A DNA stretch of 64,000 bases from Pseudomonadota bacterium (GCA_016201105.1 JACQDN010000004.1:24238-88237), one strand, 5' to 3'. Numbered from the stretch's first letter, positions 7,825 to 17,771 are shown. Notes: a model not told the origin generated them from the sequence alone. Program-made: numbers and translations.

Positions 7825-10575
7825 TCAACTGAGAAATGTTCTGATTTCTGCAATCGTTTCGGCCAGACCGCAGCGGCTGACGGGTGCATCGGAGGGAAAC
7901 GCACTGAGCAGTCGCGACGGCGTTGCAGGCTCCAGGATGACGAAACAGCCTTTGTCGGTCTGCGAGCGGATGAGGCGACCGAAAGCCTGCTTCAGGCGCA
8001 GCCGCGTCAAGAGATCGTCGTAGCTTTTGCCGAAGCGCACGCGGCGCGCTTTGTGCAGAATTGTCGGCTTGGGCCACGGGACCTTGTCGAACACCACGAG
8101 GCGCAGCGACCGTCCGGGCACGTCTACGCCGTCGCGCAGCGCATCCGTTCCGAGCAGGCAAGCGTTTTCTTCAGCGCGGAAGAGATCGACCAAAGCGCCG
8201 GTATCAAGACGGTCCACATGCTGCGCGTATAGCGCGATGCCCGCATCGGCGAGCGGTGCGGCGATACGGCTTTCCACGCCGCGCAAGGTGCGCACCGCGG
8301 TGAACAATCCCAGCGCTCCTCCCCCGCTTGCCAAGAACAGCTCGCGATAAGCGGCGGCACAGGCGGAGGCATCGCGGCGGTCAACGTCCCTCACGATGAA
8401 GATGCGCGACTGCTCGGCGTAGCGGAACGGCGAGCCGAAACTCGCGCGTTTCGGCGGCTGGGCCAGATGATGCGCGCCGGTCCGCACTTCGGCGTTCTTC
8501 CAGTCGTCCGCGCCCGCTTCGCCGTCGCGCAACGTGGCCGAAGTGATCAGCGCGCCATGCGCCGGCGCCAGCACCTCGGCCGCCAAGGGGATCGTCGGGT
8601 CGATCCAGTGTCGCCACAGCCCGACATCCGCGTCGCGCCCATCCTGGCGTTCGATCTCGAACCAATCGACGAATTCCTCGCGGCGCTCGCCCGTTTCCAG
8701 CGCCTCGAGCATCGCGATCCAGGCCGGAAGAATGAGTTTGGCGCGGCGCTCGAGCCCGCGCGCCGCCGCTTCGATGCGCGCGCGACTGTAAGTTTCCAGC
8801 TCGCTCGACTTGTCGTCCATCTGTTTGCGCAGAGTTCGCGCAAGACGCAGCAGGGGATCGGCAATGCGCCGCAACGCAAGGCCCAGCCCATGCGCCGCAT
8901 CGACGATCTGATCGCCCAACGGCTCGGTGCCCGCTTCCAGCGAATAGAAGGCATCGGCATCTTCGCTACGCGCGCGCACATGCTGATAGGCGGCCGCGAG
9001 AAATTCCTCGCCCGGCCCCCGAGGGGCGCCGGAATTGATGCGAGAGGACCATCCTTCGCCGGCCAAGGCGCTCGCCGCGGTGACGGCTTCGTCCAAAGCC
9101 TCGCGCGCGGCTTCGTCGTCGCTGACGAGATCCTTCAGCCGCTCTTGCAATCCGCGCATGCGGCTGCGTGCGCGCCCTTCGGGGCCGCGAATCCAGCGGC
9201 GCAGCTCGACCATTTCGCTTCCCGAAATCCATGCCGCAAAGCCGGAGTCCGCCGCATCGAACAGGTGATGGCCTTCGTCGAAGACATAGCGCACGCGCCG
9301 CTCCGGCGGCGTATCGCTTGTCTCGTCGTTCGAGAGCCAATCTTGCGAAGCCTGTGCGATCACCAACGCATGATTGGCCACGACGATGGGCGCGTGGCGC
9401 GCTCTTCGAATGGCGCGCTCGATGAAGCAGGCGCGATAATGCGGACACGCCGCATAGATACATTCGCCGCGCCGATCGGTCACCTCGCTCAGGGGCAAAG
9501 ACGACGCCAGGAAGGCCGGAAAGCCTGCGCCGGACACGTCTCCGTCGCTCGTCACGCCGATCCAGCGCGCGATCAGTCCCAACGCCACGGTGCGCTGTCC
9601 CGGCGCGAGCGCGGTGCGCTTGGCGGCGTCCTCAAAATTGAGCAGACAGAGATAGTTTTCACGACCCTTGCGCACGACCGCCTTTTCTTCGCGCTCGGCG
9701 GGGTCGGGATAGAGGCGCGCGATCTCCTGCACGATCTGGCGCTGCAAATTGCGCGTGTAAGTGGACAGCCAAAGGCCGGGCCCGTTCTTCTCCGCCCATA
9801 GACTCGCGGGCGCGAGGTAACCCAGCGTTTTGCCAATGCCGGTCCCCGCTTCGATCAGCGCGATCTTCGGTGCACCGGCCTGCTCGCGCGGCGCGAAAGC
9901 ATACGAGGCGGCTTGCGCATATTCGCCTTGCTCGGTGCGCGTTTCGCCCGCGCTGCCGAGGAGCTCAGCCAATCGCGCGCTCGTCTCGCCGCTTTCGACC
10001 GGCAGTGAGCCCGGTTTTGCCGGGGGCGCCTCGTCTTCCCAATGCGGCAGCCCTCGCCAGGTTTCGAAACCCGCGATCGGCGAGGCTACACGCTCTGGCT
10101 CCCCTATTGCCGAGAGCACGGCGGGTCCCCAGCGCCAGCCCGCGCGAACGAGATTGGCGGCGAGCAGACGAACTTTCGCGCGCTCGGCTTCCGCGAGCGC
10201 CTGCAGTTCTTCGATCAGCGTCGACGCCGCGGCCGGCAAAACCGCAGCCGCCTCTTCATTGTTGCTCGGCGCCGAGAGCATCAACGCGCGCGCAAGACCC
10301 AAGGCGCTGGGCACGAAGGGGATACCTGGACGAACGAAGGCAAAAAGCTCCAGCACGTCGAACAACGGCTTGCTCGGCGCGGTCTTCAATCGCCCGGCGA
10401 CGAAAGCGGCGTGCGCTACCAGCACATCGCCCGAACGGAACAGAGCGCGCGCTTGCTCGAGATCGGCGCGGCGCGAGGATCCATCGCCCAACGCCAATAT
10501 CGCTCCGCCCGGCGCCGGCACGAGCGCAGGCAAGTTGCGAAATGTCATGAGCGAAGAAAGAGAGTCCGTCGGCAT
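7825..10575 (-). CDS. DinG/XPD-family ATP-dependent DNA helicase
   Basis: A 916-residue superfamily 2 helicase of the DinG/YoaA group. Walker A is EAGTGIGKTLGYL (about residues 242-254) and the Walker B/DEAH box is FDEGHHLFD (about 430). Cysteines near residue 310 (ENYLCLL) and in CIYAACPHYRAC (about 371-382) are placed to hold a [4Fe-4S] cluster as in XPD and DinG. The N-terminal 200 residues (DVLVAHAAF, then LFDVLELFAF) look like a worn-down DnaQ-type exonuclease domain without its acidic residues. Typical roles are R-loop and G-quadruplex removal or repair. An alternative ATG at 10548 gives a 907-residue protein. Confidence 0.85.
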   Translation of the reverse strand: MPTDSLSSLMTFRNLPALVPAPGGAILALGDGSSRRADLEQARALFRSGDVLVAHAAFVAGRLKTAPSKPLFDVLELFAFVRPGIPFVPSALGLARALMLSAPSNNEEAAAVLPAAASTLIEELQALAEAERAKVRLLAANLVRAGWRWGPAVLSAIGEPERVASPIAGFETWRGLPHWEDEAPPAKPGSLPVESGETSARLAELLGSAGETRTEQGEYAQAASYAFAPREQAGAPKIALIEAGTGIGKTLGYLAPASLWAEKNGPGLWLSTYTRNLQRQIVQEIARLYPDPAEREEKAVVRKGRENYLCLLNFEDAAKRTALAPGQRTVALGLIARWIGVTSDGDVSGAGFPAFLASSLPLSEVTDRRGECIYAACPHYRACFIERAIRRARHAPIVVANHALVIAQASQDWLSNDETSDTPPERRVRYVFDEGHHLFDAADSGFAAWISGSEMVELRRWIRGPEGRARSRMRGLQERLKDLVSDDEAAREALDEAVTAASALAGEGWSSRINSGAPRGPGEEFLAAAYQHVRARSEDADAFYSLEAGTEPLGDQIVDAAHGLGLALRRIADPLLRLARTLRKQMDDKSSELETYSRARIEAAARGLERRAKLILPAWIAMLEALETGERREEFVDWFEIERQDGRDADVGLWRHWIDPTIPLAAEVLAPAHGALITSATLRDGEAGADDWKNAEVRTGAHHLAQPPKRASFGSPFRYAEQSRIFIVRDVDRRDASACAAAYRELFLASGGGALGLFTAVRTLRGVESRIAAPLADAGIALYAQHVDRLDTGALVDLFRAEENACLLGTDALRDGVDVPGRSLRLVVFDKVPWPKPTILHKARRVRFGKSYDDLLTRLRLKQAFGRLIRSQTDKGCFVILEPATPSRLLSAFPSDAPVSRCGLAETIAEIRTFLS

Positions 10576-10651
10576 CGGAGCCGATCATGCCGAGCCTTGC
10601 GACGAAAGAAAGGTCAAGCGGGAAAAGAAAAGCCGGGCGGCAAGAGAAAAA

Positions 10652-12826
10652 TCAGGCGGCGACGTCAGGATAGAGATTTGTCAGCGCTTTGCGCACGCGC
10701 TCATGCTCGCCCACGACGGTTTGGGCGGCATCGCGAAGAGCTTGTCCGGCACTGCCTTCGCGCGCTTTCTGGGCGAAACCGCGCGCTGCCGAGGTCAACG
10801 CCGAAAGACCCAGGCCGCCCGCAGCGCCTGCAATGTCCTGCGCGATGCGGCCGGCTTCGTCCCAGCTTTGATGATGACTGGCCCGGGAAAGATTTTCGCA
10901 AAGCTCTTCGGCTGTCTTGATGTAGGATTGCAGAATCTCGATCAACGTCGTCAAACCGAGGGACTTCTCAAGCGAAGCAAAGGCGGTTGCGTCAATCGCC
11001 GCCGCCGTTTCATTTTCATCGGATCGATCTGCGGCAGTCGCGTCGGCACCGCGGCCGAGCATTTCGCGCAACGCGCCATAGAGTTCGGAAGCCTGAGTTG
11101 GCCAGCGCAACATGCCCGCGGCCACTTCCGGTGCGCGCGTGGTGCCCATGACGAGCGCCAAGACCGGCGCCCTCACGCCGGGAGCTGCGCTGAGCGTATC
11201 AGCATCGGCGGAACCCGAGATGATGGCATCGTATTTATGGCGGCTCGCGAGCGCGATGGCATCGGCCGCGCTGAGCGCCGCAACCACTCTGTTGCCGAAG
11301 GGCTCCAGCAAATTGGTAATCTGTTCACGAACTTTTTCGTCGCGCGCTTCGAGCAGGATGGCCAGGCCGCTAGGCGGCGAAACATCGCTGGCAATGGGCG
11401 CGGCTTCGGGTTTGAGCAGCGTGACACCGCGCGAGGCCGGCACGGTAAACCAGAATTTCGATCCTGCACCCGGCTCGCTGTCGAAGCCGATTTCGCCGCC
11501 GAGAAATTCGACGATGCGCTTGGAGACCGCTAGGCCGAGGCCGGGACCATCGTGCCGTTTGGCATAAGAATTGTCGCCCGGTGCGAAGGGTTCGAAAATG
11601 CGCTTGGCCGCCTCGGGCGAGACCCCGTGGCCGGTATCGCCGACGCTGAAGCGCAACATCGGCGTCGCGTCGTTGCGGGGCTCCACCGCGACGCCGATTT
11701 CAACGCCGCCGCGATCGGTGAATTTGAGAGCGTTGTCCGCTAGCTTGAGCAGCACCTGACGCACGCGCCGCGAATCGGCGGCCACACGGGGCAGATTGGG
11801 AGGAATCGCGACCGACAGCCGCAATTGCTTTTCCCAGGCGCGAGGCTGCAGCAGCCGTGCGACGGTGCGCACGGCCTGCGCAGGATCGCAATCCTCGGAC
11901 ATCGAAACCTCTTCGATGTAGTCGCCGCGCGAGAGCGCGATGACGTCGTCGAGCAAGGTTTTGAGGCCTCGTCCCGCTTCCAGCAGGACTTTCACATGGC
12001 TCTTTTGCGTGCGATCGAGTTCGCTGCGCTCCAGGAGCTGCGCCATGCCGAGCAAAGCGTTCAAGGGGGTACGGATTTCGTGACTGATATTGGCGATGAA
12101 GGCCGACTTGGCTCGCGCGCTCGCTTCGGCGGCGTCGCGTGCGACTTCGGCGTTTTTCTTTTCTCGCGAGAGGCGCTCGACCAATCCGGCGTTGTCGCGC
12201 CGCAGCCGGATGCTCTCGTCGATCAATTCGGTGATGCCTTCGCAGTAGCTGTAGAGCACGCCGCCGAAAAACAGCACCACCACACTCGACATCATCGCAT
12301 AAGTGTGTTGCTGCAGTTGCAGCATTATCGCGAGCGGCCCCAGCGACAGCGCGGCGTGTGCAAGGTAGGCGGGACGATGCGTGGAGCGGGCGATGAACTC
12401 CACCGCGGTCATGCCAAGGAATGCGACCGTCAAAAACGCTTCGGGGGGAAACGATGAGCTGTCGAACCAGATGACGGCGCCGGTACCCCAGGCAGCGCCA
12501 GAGAATGCCGAGTACCAAGTGAACATGCGCGCCCAGGATTGCGGCGTTCGGCTGTATTTGTTGCGGCGATAGCGTTCCGCCAGGCGCCCCGTCGCGACGG
12601 TCGTCGCGATCTGCAGGATCAGGGGAATGATCGCGATCCAGATCGGCAGAAGATTGGTGTAGAGCACGCCGGCAAGGCACAGCGCGGCAAAGGGAAGAAA
12701 CAGATAGTGACGTCCCAGGCGATAAAGGATATCGATCCTGCCCTCGTCGACGTGACGCATGCCTACAGCGGCGCGCAAGGCATCGCGCTCCGCCTCGGTA
12801 ATCAGTGGTGCGTCAGGGTCCGACAT
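10652..12826 (-). CDS. Membrane hybrid histidine kinase with degenerate receiver and HPt domains
   Basis: 724 residues. About five or six membrane segments fill residues 30-210. A coiled linker then leads to HisKA with phospho-accepting His249 (NISHEIRTPLN), an ATPase domain with an intact N box (LADNALKFTDRGG) and G boxes (GDTGHGVSP, DGPGLGLAVS). A receiver-like domain follows at about 490-600, but the phospho-acceptor position holds Gly538 (YDAIISGSAD) and the conserved lysine is lost. The last 90 residues resemble an HPt domain, with Gln663 in place of the histidine (IAQDIAGAAGGLG). The kinase core looks active, so the phosphate must go to a separate regulator. No response regulator gene is adjacent. 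Confidence 0.85.
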   Translation of the reverse strand: MSDPDAPLITEAERDALRAAVGMRHVDEGRIDILYRLGRHYLFLPFAALCLAGVLYTNLLPIWIAIIPLILQIATTVATGRLAERYRRNKYSRTPQSWARMFTWYSAFSGAAWGTGAVIWFDSSSFPPEAFLTVAFLGMTAVEFIARSTHRPAYLAHAALSLGPLAIMLQLQQHTYAMMSSVVVLFFGGVLYSYCEGITELIDESIRLRRDNAGLVERLSREKKNAEVARDAAEASARAKSAFIANISHEIRTPLNALLGMAQLLERSELDRTQKSHVKVLLEAGRGLKTLLDDVIALSRGDYIEEVSMSEDCDPAQAVRTVARLLQPRAWEKQLRLSVAIPPNLPRVAADSRRVRQVLLKLADNALKFTDRGGVEIGVAVEPRNDATPMLRFSVGDTGHGVSPEAAKRIFEPFAPGDNSYAKRHDGPGLGLAVSKRIVEFLGGEIGFDSEPGAGSKFWFTVPASRGVTLLKPEAAPIASDVSPPSGLAILLEARDEKVREQITNLLEPFGNRVVAALSAADAIALASRHKYDAIISGSADADTLSAAPGVRAPVLALVMGTTRAPEVAAGMLRWPTQASELYGALREMLGRGADATAADRSDENETAAAIDATAFASLEKSLGLTTLIEILQSYIKTAEELCENLSRASHHQSWDEAGRIAQDIAGAAGGLGLSALTSAARGFAQKAREGSAGQALRDAAQTVVGEHERVRKALTNLYPDVAA

Positions 12827-12892
12827 TGACGGCCTCCCTGTCGCAATCCTAGGTTTTTTGCCCTTTCGAAACGCTTAAGGTCTGATTTCTAA

Positions 12893-14509
12893 ATGAGTTT
12901 CGCCGCGTCATCCGCATTCCAGGAAACCGCCCAAAAGGCCGAAGCTTGGCCGTTTGAGGAGGCGCGCAAGGTGATCGCGCGCCAGGAACGCCGCGCCAAA
13001 GCCGGCAAACCGGTTAAAGAAGTGTTGTTCGAGACCGGCTACGGTCCTTCCGGCCTTCCCCACATCGGCACCTTCGGCGAGGTTGCCCGCACCACTTGGG
13101 TGCGCCGGGCCTATGAGCTGATGACCGGTGAAAAGACGCGGCTGATCGCGATCTCAGACGACATGGACGGCCTCAGGAAAGTGCCGGACAATCTGCCGAA
13201 CCCACAGATGCTCGCCGCCAATCTCGGAAAGCCGCTGACTTCGGTGCCCGATCCGTTCGGCACGCATGAGAGCTACGGCCACAACATGAATGCGCGACTG
13301 CGCGCATTCCTCGATCATTTTGGTTTTGACTACGAATTCCGCAGCGCGACCGATTTGTACAAGTCCGGCATCTACGACGCGGCGCTTTTGCGCGTGCTGG
13401 CGAAGTACGACGACGTGATGAAGGTCATGTTGCCTACGCTCGGCGAAGAACGTCAGCAGACGTACTCTCCCTTCCTTCCCGTTTCACCCCGCTCCGGCAA
13501 AGTGTTGCTCGCAAAGGTCGTGGCACACGACGCGGCCAAAGGCACAATCACCTATATCGAGGAAGACGGAAGCGAAGAAACCGTTCCCGTGACCGGCGGC
13601 CGCTGCAAACTGCAATGGAAGCCGGATTTTGGAATGCGGTGGGCTGCGCTTGGCATTGATTACGAAATGTACGGCAAGGACCATCTGCCGTCGCAGCCGC
13701 TATACGACGCGATCTGCAAAATAGCCGGCGCTGAGCCGCCGGAGCATTTCATCTATGAGCTATTCCTGGACGAGAGCGGTCAGAAAATCTCCAAGTCGAA
13801 GGGTAACGGTCTGACGATCGATGAGTGGCTCACTTATGCCCCGCGTGAAAGCCTCGCGCTTTACATGTACCAAAAGCCGCGTGTAGCGAAGCGGCTTTAC
13901 TTCGATGTGATTCCGAAGGCGGTCGATGACTATATCGATCTGCTTGCGAAGTACCATTCAAACGAAACGAGCGAAGCGCAAAGGCTGGAAAGTCCGATCT
14001 GGCATTTGCACGATGGAAATCCGCCGGCGGAACGTTATCCGGTGAGCTTTGCGCTGCTGCTCAACCTCGTCAGCGCTTCCCATGCGCATGACCGCAACGT
14101 GCTGTGGGGTTTCATCCGCGCCTATGCTCCCCATGCGAACCCCGAAGCCAATCCCGGCCTCGATCGGCTGGTGGGCTATGCGCTCAGATATTACGAAGAC
14201 TTCGTCAAACCACATAAGAAATATCGTGAACCGACCGAAAAGGAACGCGTCGCCCTCACCGACCTCGCCGGTACACTTGAGAAAATGGCGAACGAGCGGG
14301 ATCCGGAGACCGTACAATTCCAAGTCTATGAAGTCGGAAAACGCCACGGCTTCAACCCCCTGCGCGATTGGTTCAAGGCGCTCTACGAAGTGCTGTTCGG
14401 TCAGACAGCCGGTCCGCGCTTCGGGTCTTTCGCAGCGCTGTTTGGCTGCGCGGAGACCGCGTCAATGATCCGCCGCGCGCTCGCCGGCGAATTCGTGACC
14501 GGTGCATGA
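12893..14509 (+). CDS. lysS: Lysyl-tRNA synthetase, class I
   Basis: 538 residues. It attaches lysine to tRNA-Lys. Class I LysRS is the archaeal-type enzyme that alphaproteobacteria use instead of the class II form. The HIGH signature is PSGLPHIGT (about residues 53-61) and the KMSKS signature is KISKSKG (298-304). The C-terminal helical part binds the anticodon. The length is usual for the family. The gene is divergent from the histidine kinase, and its stop codon overlaps the start of the next gene (ATGA), so the two are translationally coupled. Confidence 0.93.
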   Translation: MSFAASSAFQETAQKAEAWPFEEARKVIARQERRAKAGKPVKEVLFETGYGPSGLPHIGTFGEVARTTWVRRAYELMTGEKTRLIAISDDMDGLRKVPDNLPNPQMLAANLGKPLTSVPDPFGTHESYGHNMNARLRAFLDHFGFDYEFRSATDLYKSGIYDAALLRVLAKYDDVMKVMLPTLGEERQQTYSPFLPVSPRSGKVLLAKVVAHDAAKGTITYIEEDGSEETVPVTGGRCKLQWKPDFGMRWAALGIDYEMYGKDHLPSQPLYDAICKIAGAEPPEHFIYELFLDESGQKISKSKGNGLTIDEWLTYAPRESLALYMYQKPRVAKRLYFDVIPKAVDDYIDLLAKYHSNETSEAQRLESPIWHLHDGNPPAERYPVSFALLLNLVSASHAHDRNVLWGFIRAYAPHANPEANPGLDRLVGYALRYYEDFVKPHKKYREPTEKERVALTDLAGTLEKMANERDPETVQFQVYEVGKRHGFNPLRDWFKALYEVLFGQTAGPRFGSFAALFGCAETASMIRRALAGEFVTGA

Positions 14510-15276
14510 CGCGTTTCTTGATCATCCTGGCAGCTCTTGTTCTCTCGAGCGTGTCGGCATTTGCCGCGAACCCGCCGGCCTTCGATCTTTATCTTGCGGG
14601 GAAATACGACGAAGCGATTTCAGCCGGCGTTGCCATGAACAACGCACCCGGTTTCACCATCGCCTGCCGCGCCGTGATGGCCCAAGCCATGATGAAGGAC
14701 AAGCCGTGTCCAAAATGTCTGAAGCGCGCTGAGAAACTGGCGCGAGACGCCATCGCCGCGGATCCGAAACTCTCCGATGCCCATGTGCTTCTCGCTGTTT
14801 CGCTTGGCTATGAAGCGCGCATCGTCGGGCCGGTGTTTGCGAAGCTGAACGACTATCCCGAAGAGGCCAAGAGCGAACTCGATCTGGCACTCAAATCCAA
14901 CCCCAACAATGCTTGGGCACTGGGCGCGAGCGGGGGATGGAATATCGAGATCGTGCGGACGGGCGGAGAACGACTGGGTTACTGGCTCTATGGGGCATCG
15001 GTGCAGGACGGGCTCGATGAATTCGCGCGGGCCTTCCGCGTCGCGTCGGACAACGTGGTGGTCCGTTATCAATACGCGCTGTCGCTGGGCGGGTACGACC
15101 GCGCGAAATACCGCAAGGAAATCGCCGATGCGTTGGCGCACTGTGTCAAGGGCAAGGCGTACTCGGCGTATGATCGCTATACCCAAAGCCAGGCGCGGGA
15201 ATTGGAAGCCGCGCTCGACAAGAACGACACTGGTGCGTTCAACCGTATCGTGAAACGCGATCAGGGTTACCCCTAG
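14506..15276 (+). CDS. Secreted TPR-like protein coupled to lysS
   Basis: 256 residues from the ATG at 14506, which overlaps the lysS stop codon by 4 bp. The first 21 residues form a signal peptide (FLIILAALVLSSVSAFA). The rest is alpha-helical with repeated [A/L]-x-x-[A/L] patterns typical of TPR or Sel1-like arrays, including LDLALKSNPNNAWALGASG. A Cys-x-x-Cys pair (CPKC) lies at about residue 66. It probably acts in the periplasm. I do not recognise a specific family, and the link to lysS may be only transcriptional. Confidence 0.8.
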   Translation: MTRFLIILAALVLSSVSAFAANPPAFDLYLAGKYDEAISAGVAMNNAPGFTIACRAVMAQAMMKDKPCPKCLKRAEKLARDAIAADPKLSDAHVLLAVSLGYEARIVGPVFAKLNDYPEEAKSELDLALKSNPNNAWALGASGGWNIEIVRTGGERLGYWLYGASVQDGLDEFARAFRVASDNVVVRYQYALSLGGYDRAKYRKEIADALAHCVKGKAYSAYDRYTQSQARELEAALDKNDTGAFNRIVKRDQGYP

Positions 15277-15285
15277 ACTAAACCT

Positions 15286-15927
15286 CTACTGGCTCGCCCA
15301 GACAATGCGGTGCAGGAAGGCAAGTTCGGTGAGGGCAAAACCGCGCTCTTCCTGCGCCGACGCGAGCGACTTCAGTTCCACGCGCTGTGCCGTGAGCCGG
15401 GAGACCTGCTTGACCAAGACCTCGCCCTTGACCGTCTTCACTACGACGCGGTCGCCCCGTCTGGGCGCAGCTGCGGGCGAGACCACGATGCGGTCGCCGT
15501 CGCGGTAGAGCGGCAATAGCGCGTCGCCGGAAATCTCAAGCGCATAAGCGTGTTCGTCCGCGATGTCGGGAAAGGGAATCTCGTCCCACCCCGAACCCGT
15601 GGGAAAGCCGGACCCATCGAAAAATCCTTCGCGGCCGGCTTGTGCAAAGCCGAGCAAAGGCATGTGACGCGCCGAACCGCGCTTGGGTCCCTTCCTGCCG
15701 CCGAGGTTCAGATCGTCGACCTCCGATTTCGTCGCCTGCAGAATCTTCGAAATGCTCTCGGTGGACGGCCAGCGCAATCTGCCGTCCGGTCCCACGCGCT
15801 TGCTCTTGTTGAAGGTGGTGGGATCAAGGCCGGCGGCCTTGGCGAGTCCCGATGCGGAAAGACCATAGCGCTCGGCAAGCGCGTCGATCGCTTCCCAAAC
15901 CTGACTATGCGTGAGAATGGAAGCCAC
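15286..15927 (-). CDS. HTH / S24 LexA-like repressor with the catalytic serine replaced
   Basis: 213 residues. Residues 1-75 form an XRE-type helix-turn-helix (LSASGLAKAAGLDPTTFNKS). Residues 85-213 form an S24/LexA-type C-terminal domain. An Ala-Gly pair (FAQAGREG) stands where LexA-type proteins are cleaved, and a Lys (VVVKTVKGE) is in the position of the catalytic base. The nucleophile position, usually GDSM, is GDAL here (codon GCG, Ala). Self-cleavage is therefore not expected, although dimerisation and DNA binding could persist. The gene is convergent with the TPR-like gene. The target operator is unknown. Confidence 0.82.
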   Translation of the reverse strand: MASILTHSQVWEAIDALAERYGLSASGLAKAAGLDPTTFNKSKRVGPDGRLRWPSTESISKILQATKSEVDDLNLGGRKGPKRGSARHMPLLGFAQAGREGFFDGSGFPTGSGWDEIPFPDIADEHAYALEISGDALLPLYRDGDRIVVSPAAAPRRGDRVVVKTVKGEVLVKQVSRLTAQRVELKSLASAQEERGFALTELAFLHRIVWASQ

Positions 15928-16056
15928 GCCCGACCTCGAAAGGGGATAGGAACGGTATCCTAGTTAGAGGGCAGAGCCCGATCAAGGCCGCCCCGGTCAA
16001 GGCGGACGATCGGTGAGGCGCTAAAGTCGGGCCATGGAATCAGGGGCGATGCGGCA

Positions 16057-17106
16057 ATGCTGATGGATGTGGGCGCGGGATTTCTGCGCCTCTTGCCCGC
16101 CGAAACGGCCCATCGCGCCACCGTTCGATTGCTGCGCACGGTGTCGCCGCTCATTCCGCGCGCGAGCACCGACGATCCGCGGCTGGCGATCCATCTCTGG
16201 GGCAAGCGCTTTGCAAATCCCATCGGACTTGCTGCTGGCTTCGACAAGGATGCGGAAGTGCCCGACGCGATGCTGAAACTCGGTTTGGGATTTGTGGAGT
16301 GCGGCACCGTTACGCCGCGTCCGCAAAGCGGCAATCCGCGCCCGCGCCTCTTTCGTCTCGTCGAAGACCGCGCGGTCATCAATCGCATGGGATTCAACAA
16401 CCAGGGCATGGCGCGCGCCGTGCAGCGGTTGGGCGCGCGCAAGCGGCGCGGCATCGTCGGCATCAATATCGGCGCCAACAAAAATTCCCAAGATCGCATT
16501 GCCGACTACGTCATGGCGTTCGAGATTCTTGCGCCCCTGGCCGACTACGTGACGCTCAATATCTCATCCCCCAACACGCCGGGGCTGCGCGGCCTGCAGA
16601 ATCGCGACGAGTTGCAGCGTCTGCTCGACGCTGTGATCGGGGAACGCGCTCGAATACGCGCAGGCGTGCCGATTCTGGTGAAGCTCGCGCCCGATCTCGA
16701 CGAAGCCGCGATGGACGACATCGCGCAGGCGGTGCGGGCTAGCCAGATCGACGGCCTCATCCTGACCAACACGACGGTCGTCCGCCCCATCACGCTGAGA
16801 AGTGCATATAAAGGCGAATCCGGGGGGCTTTCCGGCAAGCCGCTGTTTACTCGATCAACTGATGTTCTGGCGGCCATGTATCGCCGGCTGGACGGCGCGT
16901 TGCCCATCATCGGCGCCGGCGGAATTTCGTCAGGCACGGACGCTTACGCCAAGATCCGCAAAGGTGCCTCGTTGGTACAACTTTACTCGGCGCTCGCTTT
17001 TGAAGGTCCCGGATTGATCGGGCGCATCAAGACAGAACTCTCAGCGCTTCTCGTGCGCGACGGTTTCGCGAGCGTGGCAGAAGCCGTCGGCGCCGCTTTC
17101 CGCTGA
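16057..17106 (+). CDS. pyrD: Dihydroorotate dehydrogenase (quinone), class 2
   Basis: 349 residues. A membrane-associated flavoenzyme that oxidises dihydroorotate to orotate in pyrimidine synthesis and passes electrons to ubiquinone. The amphipathic N-terminal helix typical of class 2 is present (residues 1-30, with LRLLPAETAHR). Family landmarks are GLAAGFDKDAE, GFVECGTVTPRPQSGNPRPR, NRMGFNNQG, INIGANKN and NISSPNTPGL, which contains the class 2 catalytic serine. IIGAGGISSG near the end binds the FMN phosphate. No other pyr gene is adjacent. Confidence 0.95.
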   Translation: MLMDVGAGFLRLLPAETAHRATVRLLRTVSPLIPRASTDDPRLAIHLWGKRFANPIGLAAGFDKDAEVPDAMLKLGLGFVECGTVTPRPQSGNPRPRLFRLVEDRAVINRMGFNNQGMARAVQRLGARKRRGIVGINIGANKNSQDRIADYVMAFEILAPLADYVTLNISSPNTPGLRGLQNRDELQRLLDAVIGERARIRAGVPILVKLAPDLDEAAMDDIAQAVRASQIDGLILTNTTVVRPITLRSAYKGESGGLSGKPLFTRSTDVLAAMYRRLDGALPIIGAGGISSGTDAYAKIRKGASLVQLYSALAFEGPGLIGRIKTELSALLVRDGFASVAEAVGAAFR

Positions 17107-17243
17107 CGCCCAAATATCCATCGTCTTGCTCAAGGGTTAGGCAGAATTCAAACCCTTCTGCATTCACCCTGTGCGGAACTGCGCTTGGCCGATACGGCGC
17201 GCTTCATGCACAATAGCGTCAAAACATGTGGGGCGTTTGAGTG

Positions 17244-17723
17244 ATGAGTGAGGGTTGGGGCGATATCTGGAATCTCGCCATGGCGACGCTTGGCCGGGAA
17301 TCGGTCGAGGCACAGATTCTGATTTGGCTAACGATTGCATTTGCGTTCACCGTTTTTGTCGAAGGCTTGCGCTCGACCTTTTTTCCTTCGCGCATTCGCG
17401 TCGCGCACGACGGAACAGTAAATTCGCCGCAGACGAAATCCGTTCGCGTCAGTGCGCCGCAAGCGCGCCTGTGGCGCGTGATCGAACTCTCGCGTCGCGA
17501 GGACGGCGCGCCCGATATCGTCGCGGCGCTTTCGCAGGCCGCACGCAATCCACGGCGCCGGATCTCGCCGGTTCGCCGTCTGACCGCCTCGCGTCCCGGC
17601 ATTCATCGCAGGCCAGTTCTTTTTCTCGCGCCCGAGCCCGCGTTTACGATGGAAATGCCGCCCGAGCCGGAGTTTACCGAACTGGAAAACGGCGATTTGC
17701 GTCTTGCCTCCAGCGAGGCTTGA
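17244..17723 (+). CDS. Membrane-anchored hypothetical protein
   Basis: 159 residues from the ATG at 17244; a GTG lies one codon earlier. One membrane helix is predicted at about residues 22-41 (ILIWLTIAFAFTVFVEGL). The rest is basic in the middle and acidic and proline-rich at the end, with no recognisable domain. It may sit in the inner membrane with the bulk on the cytoplasmic side. It lies 48 bp before the DoxX gene on the same strand. Confidence 0.6.
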   Translation: MSEGWGDIWNLAMATLGRESVEAQILIWLTIAFAFTVFVEGLRSTFFPSRIRVAHDGTVNSPQTKSVRVSAPQARLWRVIELSRREDGAPDIVAALSQAARNPRRRISPVRRLTASRPGIHRRPVLFLAPEPAFTMEMPPEPEFTELENGDLRLASSEA

Positions 17724-17771
17724 TGCGTTAAGCTCCCCGCAAAGACGATCAACAATCTTTTGGGGGCGTTC

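Noticed and set aside
8467..11533. Long plus-strand frames over the helicase and kinase genes
   Set aside because: Antisense of genes with complete Walker, HisKA and ATPase motifs; no start signal or domain supports them.
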